Shown: positions 21,161 to 32,600 of the stretch, in pieces | Position numbering within the stretch: the stretch's first letter is position 1 | Layout of the letters: every line of letters begins with the position of its first letter | DNA from: Ailurus styani | Taxonomy: Eukaryota > Chordata > Mammalia > Carnivora > Ailuridae | Length of the DNA: 64,000 bases | Assembly: GCA_002007465.1 (NCBI GenBank) | Contig: LNAC01000109.1 | Span: forward strand, 2,303,781-2,367,780 | Direction: 5' to 3' | Notes under the pieces: model-generated | Databases searched by the model: none | Told to the model about the DNA's origin: nothing | The model's input: the letters and a program-made list of their open reading frames with translations, nothing else | Made by a program: the position numbers and the translations under genes

Positions 21161-23150
21161 AACTTTTCCTTTTTTTGGAAAAAAAAATCTAATCATGGAT
21201 ATATGTATATATAAGTATATTTTCTAATTTAAGTTGTCATCGTGGAAGAACGAGAATTTGTGAATTTCCTTGTATTTACTGCACAATGTCACATTGTTTT
21301 GTTTTGAATTATGCACAGAGGGATTGTCTTTTCAGGACTTAGTCCCCCAAAGGTATTATCAGGCCCTGAGGAGGGCAAGACCAGGGTGCAGATGCTTGTT
21401 GAGAGCCGACTGAGGTCTGGGGAAAGGAAGGGAAAGGAGGTGACACATACAATCCACCCTACTGAGACCCAACTCGCCCGAAAATCTCTCAAGCCTCAGG
21501 AGACAATTCTGAGATTTTTATCCTGGGGACAGGAGGCCAGCAAGAGTGTGATGGGGTGAGGCAGGAAGCTGATAGCATAGATTCAGAACCAAGGGTGTTA
21601 ACAATTACAGAATCCTAAAAAATCATTGAATTCACGTGTCTCATTTTATAGGTAGAGAGAGCCCCAATACACAGAGATTCGTTGGGGTGCCTGGGTCCCT
21701 GAAGCTAGGAGTCTTGAAGGGAGAGGAGGCCCCCCTTCCCACCCCTATCCCCCACAGTGGCTACCAGCCCTATTTAGTGTCATGCATTCCCAAAGTCCCT
21801 TCATGCTCAGCTTGGGGGTTCAGACTCCAGAGGAATAGTTCTGCCTCGGCCCACAGGCCAGGGGCAAAGCCAGTCAGGCACATAAGGGATAAGCAACCAC
21901 TCTGTCCGTCTCTGTGCCAAGGATCCCAAAAGAGCCACTTAGGAATGGCTCTCTCTCCAGAGGAGGCAGGCCGAGATGGGCACCCCGAGGCCCCCAGATT
22001 TGGCTAAGATGAGCAGAGAACGCACCTCCCACGGAGAACAGCAGGGGACAAGGGAGGAGAGCGCCTGAGGCTCCAAGGACTGAGAGGCGGCTGTTGGCCA
22101 GAGACTGAGGGTACTTGGCGGAGGGATGAGGGACGTGGGTGGATGGGTGTAAAGATGGGCTTGTGAGCAGCCTTGGGCCATCATTTTAGCATCTCAGATG
22201 GTCACAGGGGCCGTCCAGGGCCCTGCCATTTGATTTCGGGATCCTGGGCAGGAGGAAAGCCTTCTGAGGGAAACTTTTCCCAGCTCCCCTCCCCCCCCCC
22301 TCCCGCCCTTGGCTGACTACCTCCCCCTCTTCCCTCCTGTGACCACACCTAGGCCACACCCTCCACCATTGGGCTCCAGCCCTCCCCTCCCCCACCAGAC
22401 ACAGTCCTGGATGGGAAGTCTGGAATTCTAGACCGTGGCTAGCTCTCCATAGATAAGCAAGTGTGTTTCCACTCCTGTGGACTTTGGTGACACTGCCGTG
22501 GGGCAAGAATCCCAGCTCTGATGATTGTTAAAGGGGCAGTGAGATGACAGTGTGAGTGTCTCAGACTAAACACCCTGGTTCGTGTTCTCAGGGTGAGAGA
22601 AAGGAAACAGGAACAGGAGCTGGACCTCAGGGCGGGGGAAAGGGGGTGCCCAGAGCCCCTGAGCCGGTGGCCTCCCTAGGGGATGTCCAGGGGAGGGTGA
22701 CCAAGGCTCCACCTTGCCAGCTGTCAGCCATCACCACTGGATTCACACTCATTAACCCTCTGGGGCCTCTGTACAGGTGTAGTGATGATCATTATGGCAA
22801 CTGGGGGTGCTGAGACCTTCCTGTGGGCCAGGCCACACAAGACTTCCGAGAGGTGGGTGCTTCCAGCTGTGTGCAGGACTGAGAGGGGGCGAACGTGAGC
22901 TGAGAGATCATAGAGGGCGGGGAGGGAGGGGTGTAGTTAGGTGAGGGGCTTTATGGGAGGGGGCGCCCCGGGAGGCAAGGAACCCCAGGCAGAGGCTCTT
23001 TCAGGCTCTGGTGTGAACGACTGATAATCAACACTTCCTGAGAGACCTCTTTCGGGTGAAGTAGGGGCACCACGAAAGGAAAGGCGGGAGGGGAGATAAG
23101 GACCTCTTCCTCTTCCAAACTCCAAACTTGCAAGTAGCTCGGGGACGCGG
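21161..23150. other. MLXIPL upstream region, no gene recognised
   Basis: Unique sequence upstream of the exon 1a CpG island. C-rich near 22,290-22,310 and G-rich near 22,915-22,930. One isolated CACGTG lies at about 21,634. No SINE occurs between 21.15 kb and the gene. Confidence 0.5.
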
Positions 23151-23330
23151 ACCTCACACTTAGCACCTTGATTGTAATAATTTAAGCCCCACCCCGCCCG
23201 CTCCGGAGGCCCCGCCCCTCGAACGACCTATTGCGGTGGAGGGGCGGGGTCATGCTAATGAGGCCAGTCGGGCTCGCTAGCTGCGCCCACCGCTCCTCCG
23301 AGCCGGGGCGAGGCGGCGGCGACGAAAGCC
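23150..23330 (+). promoter_or_regulatory. MLXIPL: MLXIPL exon 1a CpG-island promoter
   Basis: GC boxes occur at about 23,191-23,200 (ACCCCGCCCG), 23,211-23,219 (CCCGCCCCT) and 23,241-23,250 (GGGGCGGGGT). An octamer-like ATGCTAAT lies at 23,252-23,259. No clear TATA box is placed for the ATG at 23,331. The 5'UTR is probably under 100 bp. Transcription start is not visible from sequence. Confidence 0.7.
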
Positions 23331-23623
23331 ATGGCCGGGGCGTTGGCGGGTCTGGCCGCGGGCTTGCACGGCCCGCGGGCTGTCCCCAGCCAAGACTCGG
23401 ACTCAGACACAGACTCGGAGGACCCGAGTACCCGGCGCAGCGCGGGCGGGCTGCTCCGCTCGCAGGTCATCCACAGCGGTCACTTCATGGTGTCGTCGCC
23501 GCACAGCGACTCGCTGACCCGGCGGCGCGACCAGGAGGGGCCCATGGGGCCCGCAGACTTCGGGCCGCGCAGCATCGACCCCACACTCACCCGCCTCTTC
23601 GAGTGCATGAGCCTGGCCTACAG
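23331..23623 (+). CDS. MLXIPL: MLXIPL coding exon 1 (1a)
   Basis: Encodes residues 1-97 plus two bases of codon 98. It carries the acidic Ser/Asp run DSDSDTDSED and the start of the Mondo conserved region (HSGHFMVSSPHSDS). Donor CTACAG|GTGAGG. This exon is specific to the alpha isoform. Confidence 0.96.
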
Positions 23624-26600
23624 GTGAGGGCGGCTCCGGGGCCCGACAGCCTCGGCCCTCCGTGGCGGGACCACGCGCTGGGGCCCCGGACACCCGACCC
23701 GGCCCCAACTTTGGTCCCCGGCTGCTCTCGGAGACTCCGACCACATTCTGGACACCCCTCTGCCCCGGCCCCGAGCGTCCTCCCGCCCGGGCCCAGCCCA
23801 CCGGCCTCCGCCTGGAGTGCGCACCTCCAGGTTCCCGTTGCTGACCACCTTCACTCTCTTCCCCGGGTGCCGACAGCCTGCCCTCCACCTTGACCGCCAT
23901 AGGCCTGTCCCGACTCCTCTGCCCCCAAAGAAATGCCAGGGCATCCCTCGCACTCCCAGGACCCTAAGCCATCCCTACCCTCCACTCTGGGGGCCGATCC
24001 ACCAGACCGCCTCAGCCCTCCGCTCCCTCCCCAGCACCCCTGGCCCAGACCCACTTCATTCCTGCACTCTGGCGACACTCCTCACGCCCACGATTGTCCG
24101 GACTCATAGCCATCGTCGTTCGAAACCCAGTCTCTCGTCCACCCGGCACTCCCCAATTGCCGGGACACCTGTCCTTGACCTGCTAGATCGAGGGTGGAGG
24201 GAGAAGGGTGCCCGGGGCGGACTGGGGGAGGGGGGCGCAGTTGGCAGAGTTTCCCAGCGGTCGCCCGGCAGGGGGTGCTGCACGCCGCGTGGGGGTTGGT
24301 GCCCGGGAGGCCTGGGTTCGCCTACCCCGGTCGCCGCGCGAGGCTGAGCACCTAACTCTGCCTGGGACCCCTGCTTGGCGCGTCGCAGAGCGCAAGGACC
24401 GCGCCCGGTCCTAGCTCCACGCCTGCGTCCCAGGGGAGGGCGCGAACCCGGGTTCTGGCCCAGTGCCCTGGAGCAAAGTTCCCAGGAGCGGAGGGGCCAG
24501 GATAAATTATCAACCGAAAACCGCGGAGGTGAAAGGGGGATCGGCCGGCCTTGATCTTTTCTCTGTGCAAATATTCCTCTTCCTCTGCGGCGCCTCCTCC
24601 CCTTCTGAGAACCGCTGGATACAGAACGGCCCTTGAGGCTCTGACCAGGAGCCGCGTCTGGGGTGGGGGTTGCGGGGGTGTTGCCCACCCCCAACCGCGG
24701 CAGCCCAGCCGAGACCCCATTGGCTGGAGGCGATGTAACCTTGGCCCACATGCTCTGGCCCCGGGCCCAGGTCATGTTGCAACCTGATCGTCCAGGGAGC
24801 TGGACCCATGTGGAAAGTTCAAATTCCCGTCCCTTTCTTCCCTTCCCCCGCCTCCTGGGACATCACGGGACCGACTGGGAGAGGGCATTTAAGGTCTTGG
24901 TACACCGGATGTGGGCACCCCTCCTCCCCAGGCTCTCCCAGGGCGCCCCATTTCTCACCTGCTCCCAACTTTAGCTTCCTGCTTTGTACCACATCCCATC
25001 CAACCCCAAACCCTGGGTGGCCAAAGGGAGGGGTTCAGGGGAAGGGGCAAGGTTGGGGCTAGAGCACACTCCAAGAACTACCCCCACTAAGGGGCTGACC
25101 AGAATCTGATGTGACCCAGGGCACCTGGAGAGGAGAGAGCTGTGCTTTCTCCCTAAACACCCAGAAAATTCTGCCAGAGATGGAGGTGGCTCAGTACTAG
25201 TACGGGTACTAGTACGAGTGTTTTGCGCCTTAATACCCCTAATTATAGGGGTCCCCTGAAAGAGAGAGTATTGGGGAAGCCAGGGTGACCAGAGAGAGTG
25301 ACTGGATGGGAAAGGACAGCAAGGCAAGGGGTCCAGAGGTGCTTGACCAGGAGGACAGCCTGTGGCTGCCTGGCCAGTTTCTTCCTCAGCTGGGCAGTGT
25401 GGACAGAGAGAAGACTTCCCTTCTAGGACAAGGCCCAGAGTTTACGATTCTGTGGGTGGAAGCCCCAGGTAGACAGGTGCTGGAAGTTCCAAGAAAACAC
25501 TTGTTCATGGTCAGAGCTGGCTAGCTATGGAAGGCATGGCCTCGGGGGGAGTGCAAGGAGGGATCCTCGGGGAATTCCTATAAGGTAGATTGGGGACCAG
25601 GTAAGGGGTGGGGGGGGGTCAGTCAGGCTGAACTAAGAGTCCTAGGTTTTCTCCAACCTATCCCTGAGATCCCAGACTTTCTGTCAGTCATAAGAAGCCC
25701 TTGAACCCTGGTGCCAGGCTTTTTCCTCCGGGCTGGGCCCCTGGGCTTGCCTCCCAGCCAACAAGCCCGGCACAAACAAAATGCTTTGGGCTTGGATGTT
25801 GTCACTGTCTCATCTCCCCCAGCACCGACTTGGCCACACACATCATAGCCTCAGCTGGGACATGGAGGGAGGGCAGGCACTGGGTGATCACAGTGGGCTG
25901 GGAGGTTGCTGGGATACAGGCAGGGACAACAGACTCAGGAGCCCCCCCCCCCCGCTGTGTGCCACAGAAGAAGCTGGATGGGAGGTATCAGTGTACCCCA
26001 TCCATGTCTCCCTACTAGACAGATGGTGTTTATCTAACTTAGGAGGGAGGGGTCCAGGCACCAGGCATGGGCTATGTACTCCATTTGGGTAATGAGGCCT
26101 GTGGTACCCTGGGGTGGCAGTCCTCCCCACTCCCTACCCCAAAACAAACACAGGAGCTTGGAGACCAGAAAGGAGAGGGGACCCAGTGACCCATGCACCT
26201 AAGGGGCGGTAGGAGTCAGATTGCCACCCACCCACCCACCCCTTGAGCCCCAATATGACGGAGAAGGCTTGGAAGAAAGCAGCCCTGGGGTTCTGGAAAA
26301 CTAAGCGTTGGGGCCTCAGCCCCCCATGTGAGCAAAGATTGAGAAGGTGGGCCAGAGGGGGCTGGAACATGAGGAGGGAGGGAGAAGGGAGGGACCAGTG
26401 GGGGTCTAGACCCTGAGCATCTCGACCACCTAGGTCAGCTCCTTAGCAGTCATAGACTTGGCCTGTGTCTAGCACATCCTGACCTTGAGAGTCTAGCTCC
26501 TCACCTGTGTAGGGCCCTTCCATCTTGTGGATTTGATTGACTGCTAGGATTAGGGTCAGAGTTAGGGGTTGGGATCAGGGTCCTGCCTCCCCACTACCCA

Positions 26601-29600
26601 CCACTCCACCATTCCAGCTGTCTTCCTTTGCAGCCCGATGGCTATTGTCTTGCATACATCCCTGAGAAGGGACACCCCCTCCAGCTCAGCCCAGATCACC
26701 ATCCTGGGATTCTGGAGTGGGCAGACACCAGAAGGGCAGTGAAAAGACAGCAGCTGGCTGCTTGGAGGCCACTTCTGGCAAAGAGACTCCCTCCCCACCC
26801 AGGCACACCTTCCCCATCCCCTGGGGGCCCAAGGGGGCCAGTGAGACTGATGGAGAGAAAGCCACAGGGCCTGAGCGCCTCTCCACCATCTGAACATGGG
26901 AATGGCCCTTCACCTTCCTGACATTCACTTTCCTTCTGTAAGAAATGGGTCTGAGAACCCTCCCTAGTGGGCCCATAGGCAGATGTCTGTGAGGCCACCA
27001 GCATTATTGTCCTGAGGACAGAGATGTCAAACAGGTATCAGGCCTGGCTTTAGTTCTGGTGGTGGGTTAATGAGCAGGTCCCGCCAGAGAACACAAGGGT
27101 CCCTAGCAGGGACCTATTTGGAAGGTCTGACTCTCAGAGTAGTTATTTCAGGTAAGAACGAGGGGCAGGATTTCCAGGGTTGGGGAGGAGACCCTCAGAT
27201 GGCCCAGCATGGATGAATACCCAGTGCATGGCGAGAGCAGGGAGCCAGCCCTGCACGAGCACCCGGCCCCCCAAGCTTCCCCTGACCCAGCCCTCTCCCT
27301 CTGACAGTGGCAAGCTGGTGTCTCCCAAGTGGAAGAATTTCAAAGGCCTCAAGCTGCTTTGCCGAGACAAGATCCGCCTCAACAACGCCATCTGGAGGGC
27401 CTGGTACATCCAGTGTGAGTGGGGACCATGGGCCTCACCAGCAGGGAGGTTGCAGGTGGGGGGCGCCCAGGAAACCCCCATGGCCAATAGGGGCCAGCAC
27501 CATCATCTGACCCCCAGAGGGTCTCAGGGAACGCATCCCAAAAGGCACTCTCCACGGGGATGCTAGGCACAGTAGGGGTCATCCCTTGGACGTCCTAAGG
27601 TGGGCAGAGATTTGGGGGATAGTTCAAGGCCCTTTCTGCATTCCATCAGCCTAGTTAGTGCCTCAAACACCAGGGTGGAAAGAGGTGCTAGATGCTATCC
27701 GGGACAGTGGCATCATGTCACAAATGGGGAAAATAAGGATTTTGCCTGGATCTCCCCCAGCCTTTCTGAAGTCCTTACTAAAGTCCCAGCAGGTACCCCC
27801 CTGGAGCCTGGGGGCAGGGGGGGTGCCCAGAGAGGCCATGTGGTAGAGTGGAGGGGCCTGCAGACTTGGGAGTTGCCCAAGCTGCTTGGGAGCTGCTTTC
27901 CTACCCAGTCTCTGCTCTTGCTGGCTGTGTACTGCAGGCTATATGACTAACCTCTCTGAATCTGTTTCCTCATCTACAAAATAAGGCCAACAGTCCCACT
28001 TTTCCTGGTTGGCCTGGGGATAACAAGTATGAGTGGGCCTGGCACAAAGTTGGTGCTAAATAAATGATGGTTGAATCTGATATGCCCTTGAGAAGGTCAT
28101 GGTCATTCATTTGGGGATTCGAGACCACCCACCCACCGTGGCAAAGCAGCAGAGGCTCAGCAGCCTCCAACCAGTCGGCCCTGGGTTGGGACCTTGTCCA
28201 ACGCAGCCAAATCCTGCTACGGGATCAAAGGCTACCCTGAGCTGGGAACACACAGCCCAGGAGGGAACATATTCAGTATTCTCTGTCCTGGTCCCCTGGA
28301 TTCCATCCAAGCGGAGAGAGGGAGGGTTTTAAGGTTTCTATTTATCTCTGGGGCCCAGTACTTCATAAACCATCTTATTCGAGGCTTCGTAGCAACCCTG
28401 GAAAATAGGTATTATTACCCCCATTTTATGGATGAACAAGTAAAGCCCAGAAGGCCAGTAACTTGTTCAGGGTCATGGAGCATAAAAGGAACAGAGCTGT
28501 GACTGGCTGGAAGTCCAGGGCTCTCCTACTCTGAGCCCAGTGCTCCTTTCACTGCTCCCAGTTGGCTGGCTTCCAGTCCTCGCCTGAGAACACGTAGGAT
28601 GGCTCACCTGAGAACACGTAGGACCGAGCCCTACCCTAACCAGGAAGCTGATAGGCCAGAGGGAGTCATGGCCACTGCCACTACTGCCCCCCACCGCCCC
28701 ACACTCCCTCCCCTTCCTCCACAAAGCTGGATGGGATGCAAGCCTTTCTCTCTGCTGAAGAAATTTTTTTTTAAAGATTTTATTTATTTATTTGACAGAG
28801 AGAGAGAGATTACAAGTAGGCAGAGAGGCAGGCAGAGTGAGAGGAGAATGCAGGCTCCCTGCTGAGCAGATTCGGGACTCAATCCCAGGACCCTGAGATC
28901 ATGACCTGAGCCGAAGGCAGAGGCTTTAACCCACTAAGCCACCCAGGCGCCCCGTGCTGAAGAAATTTCTGATGCCACCCGGAGTCCTCACCCAGACAGA
29001 CAGACCCAGTCTCTGGCTATTGCCTAAGTTGCTGGAAGCACCCAGGTTCTGTGTCAGACAGAGAAGGGGTTGAGTCAAGTTCTAGACTGTCGCCCCCCCA
29101 GCCAAGCTGTGTGACCTTGGGAAAGTCCCTAGTCTCCCTAGGTAAGGATGGTTCATCCGTAGAGAGAGAATAACAGTAGGCCCTGCTCTGAGGCTTGCTT
29201 GCGTTTTCAGTGAGAGCATTCAGATCTCAGCCCGACACACATAAGGGCTCCCCGAAGGTGATAATATCATGATAATAGCCCCTTCTCCCTGAGCACTGAG
29301 GGTTTGAAGGTGGGCTTCGGGAAAGGGAGAGGGGTGGGGACAGATGGAGGGCTGCCTGGCTCATCCCCCTCATATCTGCCACCCCGCTGCAGGCTCCTGG
29401 CCTCCAACCCTCCTCCTTTCTAACACCCCCAAATCATCTTGGTGTCCTCTGAGCTCCCAGAGCACTGCGCCCCTCTCATGGGCGGGCTCCCCACCTTGCA
29501 TTAGCTCATGTTCTGTGTGTGCTTTCCTTATCTCTCCAACTAAGCCGTGAGTACTCTGATTGACCTGCGGATTCCTGTCCCAGCATCTGTCCCAGCACAG

Positions 29601-32600
29601 GTGCAAGGGGCTAGGTGGCTTCCTGAATGGATGAACTTAACAGCCTTAAATAAGGCCTGCCCCAGCCCCAGGAGCTGCGTGGTCAGTGCCCTTCTGTCTA
29701 GAGCACAGGGTCCCCGGGGCGGGGGGGGGGGGGGTTGCGCAGGAAGGTCCAGCCAGGCCTGCTCAGACCTGACCCTCTGGAAATCCTGGTGCTCATGTCC
29801 CCATCTGGGAACCCAGGGCAGCTACTCTTTGAGACCCCCCCCTTGGTCTCACCCCCGGGAGTTCACACACCCAGGGGCCCACCCCTTTGTTTTTCCAAGT
29901 CACACTCAGCCACCAGGACAAACCCCCTCCCCCAATCCCATGGGGATCATTTTGGAGACCGTCCTTAGGACAGAACTTTGTAAATGAGGCCGAAGTTCCC
30001 GATAATTTCATGTTCGGGTGGTTCCCCTTGTCTGTTAATTGTCCCAGAGGAAGTTTGCTGAAGGGTGAGGTGGGAAAAGTCACTGCGTGGGGGGTCCCAG
30101 TGTTCAGAAGCCCTACTGTGTGCCCAGCTGTGTGCCAGATTCAGCGATTTGAGGCTAAAGGGCAACAGCTCCTGCTTTTACTCTCAGCAGGGAGGCCAGC
30201 GTGCGGAGAAATGGCCAAGGTCAAGTGGAGAGCCAGGCAGATAAGACTGTGGGGTTTCAGAGGAGGGTGGGCTTCCTGGAAGAGGGACTGCCCAGGGCTC
30301 TCCTGATGGGTGGGCAGGTGTGAGTGAGGCAGAGGAGGAAAGGGAGGGGCATTCTGTGTAGGATGAAACCAGAGGGTGGGCTGTGGTGGGGGGAAGCTGT
30401 TTGGCTTCAAGGTGGGGCCTAGGAAGGAGGTCACCAGGCCCTGGGAGGGGGTGACAGAGAATATGGAGGGGAGGGGCAGTGACCGAAATGCCACACATCT
30501 TCAGGCATGAGATGATTAGTCCATGGTTAGATCAGAATGCTGGGGGTCGATGGGCAGTTTCTGGCACTGGGAGGCAGTGTTGGCTATCCAGAGGAGACAC
30601 AGGCTTGGGAAGGACGTTTCCGAACATCTGAGAGTGTCAAGTTCTGGCACAGCCTTTTTTTTTTTTTTTTTTTAATTCCCCACCCCCCAAGTTTGGGGAC
30701 ATCCTGACGGAGATTCTATGGGCAGCTGGAAAATGTCTGCAGCTGGAAAGGGACAAGATGAGAGAGGTTTGGCGAGGAGGCACAGAAGGGCCAGCGAAGA
30801 GTCAAGGAGGCAGGAGAACCGAGGGAAGGCTCCCTGGCCGAGGGAGGAGGGGGTGCTGTGCGCTGAGGTCCGGGAGGTTGGACCCAGGGTGGGTGAGGGC
30901 CTTGGGGGAGCAGTGGGGTCAGGTGCTGAGTCACCGGAAGTGCAGAGGAGACCAGGAGGCACAGAGTGGAGATGCTGATGACAACTCTTCCAGAACTGGG
31001 GGCAAAGTAAAGGGGTGAAAGGGATAAAGATTAGCTTGTTGGAGTAGCAAAGGAAGGGAAAGTTTGGGAGGTGAAGGGGAACATGAAATGTGTTTTGGGG
31101 CCCCAAAGAAGGAGCCAGGGAAGAGGGAGATTGGATTGGAGATAGGGAAGGAAGTGGAGGTGGAGAAAGGGCTCAGCTAGATGGCCTGAGGGGACAAGTG
31201 GTGGTTCTCTGGCATCAGATTGGGCAGGGCCAAGAAGCCTGAGGCAGGAGACCAAGGGCTCCAGCCCTTGGCCGGCAGTCTGACCTCCTTGGAGCAGCTC
31301 ACTTCCTGTGGTCCCACGATCCCATTCAGTGAGTGTTGCCAGCACACTTACTGGGCTCCCAAGGGAGAGAGAGGAGGCGTGGGAGGTTCCTTTCACAGGA
31401 TCCCATAACAGAAGGAGCTTTGGGTGGGCTAGAGCAGGCAGGAAGGCTTCCTGGAGGAGGTGGCACTTATCTGAGCATCTGAAGCCAAGCAGGATTTCAA
31501 AGCGTGGCACTTGAGTCCCAGTCCCCTTGGGGTGGGAGGTGAAGGAGCCTGATACCCCCTGACCTGGCCCCCTTCTCTCAGATGTGGAGCGGAGGAAGAG
31601 CCCCGTGTGTGGCTTCGTGACCCCCCTGCAGGGGCCTGAGGCTGATGAGCACCGGAAACCAGAGGTAGCTGAGCCGTGGGACCTGCCGCCTCCTTGCCAA
31701 GCCCGGCCCCTCTGTCGGGTCTCTGCTAGCGCGGGACAGGAGGGGCCCGGCCCAGATGCGGATTGGGTGCGGGGTGGGGTCAGCGCCAGCCGTCTCACCG
31801 AGTCCCCTTCCTGGCCCTCCCCAGGCCGTCGTCCTGGAGGGCAATTACTGGAAGCGGCGCATCGAGGTGGTGATGCGCGAGTACCACAAGTGGCGCATCT
31901 ACTACAAGAAGCGGGTCAGTGTTGGGGGTAGGGGGTCGGGGTGCGGGGCGGCTACGGACCACTGCCTCTCCTGGAAGAGTCGGGGCGGGACTCCCCTCGA
32001 CCCCCGACCCCACCTTCCATTAAGACCCGGGCTTGACAGCGCCACCGTGTGGCCCAGAGTCTCCTCGCCGACTCCTTACCTCCCAGTGCGCAGGAGCTCC
32101 TGCGGGGAAACGGGGATCCCGTTCGTCCCGGGGAGCTTGAGAGTAGGGGAGGCCTCGGCGGGCAGTGATGGCAGAGGGACAAGCGATCCAGTGTCCACCT
32201 GTGTGTGTTCCTGCAGCTCCGTAAATCCAGCAGGGAAGGGGATCTCCTGACCCCAAAGCAGGTGGGTGCTCCCGGGACCCAGAAAACTGACAGCTTCTCT
32301 TCTAGGTGGGTAAGGCGGTGGCCCGGTGAGGGCGTGTCGCCAAGGCAGTGGGTGTGGCCGCTGTCCTCTAGTTCATCGAGAGCCCTTCTCCCCGAGGAGG
32401 GGGAAGCCTTGAGCGCAGTGGTGGGAAGACCCCAACCTTCTGGTTAACCCAGCAAGTGGTGGGAGGCATGGGGGGACAGAAGTCCTTAAGAACTGGGGTT
32501 GCAGGCAGGAAAAAGTATACTGCGCAGGAAGGGGACCCTTATCTGTTCAGCAGGCCATCCAGCTCTCTCTGCGGGGCGCAGTTGTTAGAGGCCAATGGGG

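Larger units (their letters stand above)
23624..27307 (+). other. MLXIPL: MLXIPL intron 1 (3.7 kb), SINE-free
   Basis: CpG-rich to about 24.7 kb, then ordinary unique sequence. It contains a CTCF-like motif, a period-12 palindromic repeat at 25,194 and a C-run at about 25,943-25,952. No additional exon was recognised. The minus-strand ORF of 223 residues at 24,104-24,775 is a GC-composition artefact. Confidence 0.7.

Noticed and set aside
23231..23893. 220-residue frame overlapping MLXIPL exon 1
   Set aside because: It is in a different frame from the conserved ChREBP N terminus and runs past the donor into intron 1.
24104..24775. 223-residue minus-strand open frame in MLXIPL intron 1
   Set aside because: GC-rich composition artefact with no recognisable protein family.
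31031..31798. 255-residue minus-strand open frame
   Set aside because: It runs antisense through intron 2, exon 3 and intron 3 of MLXIPL. No family similarity; treated as a shadow.
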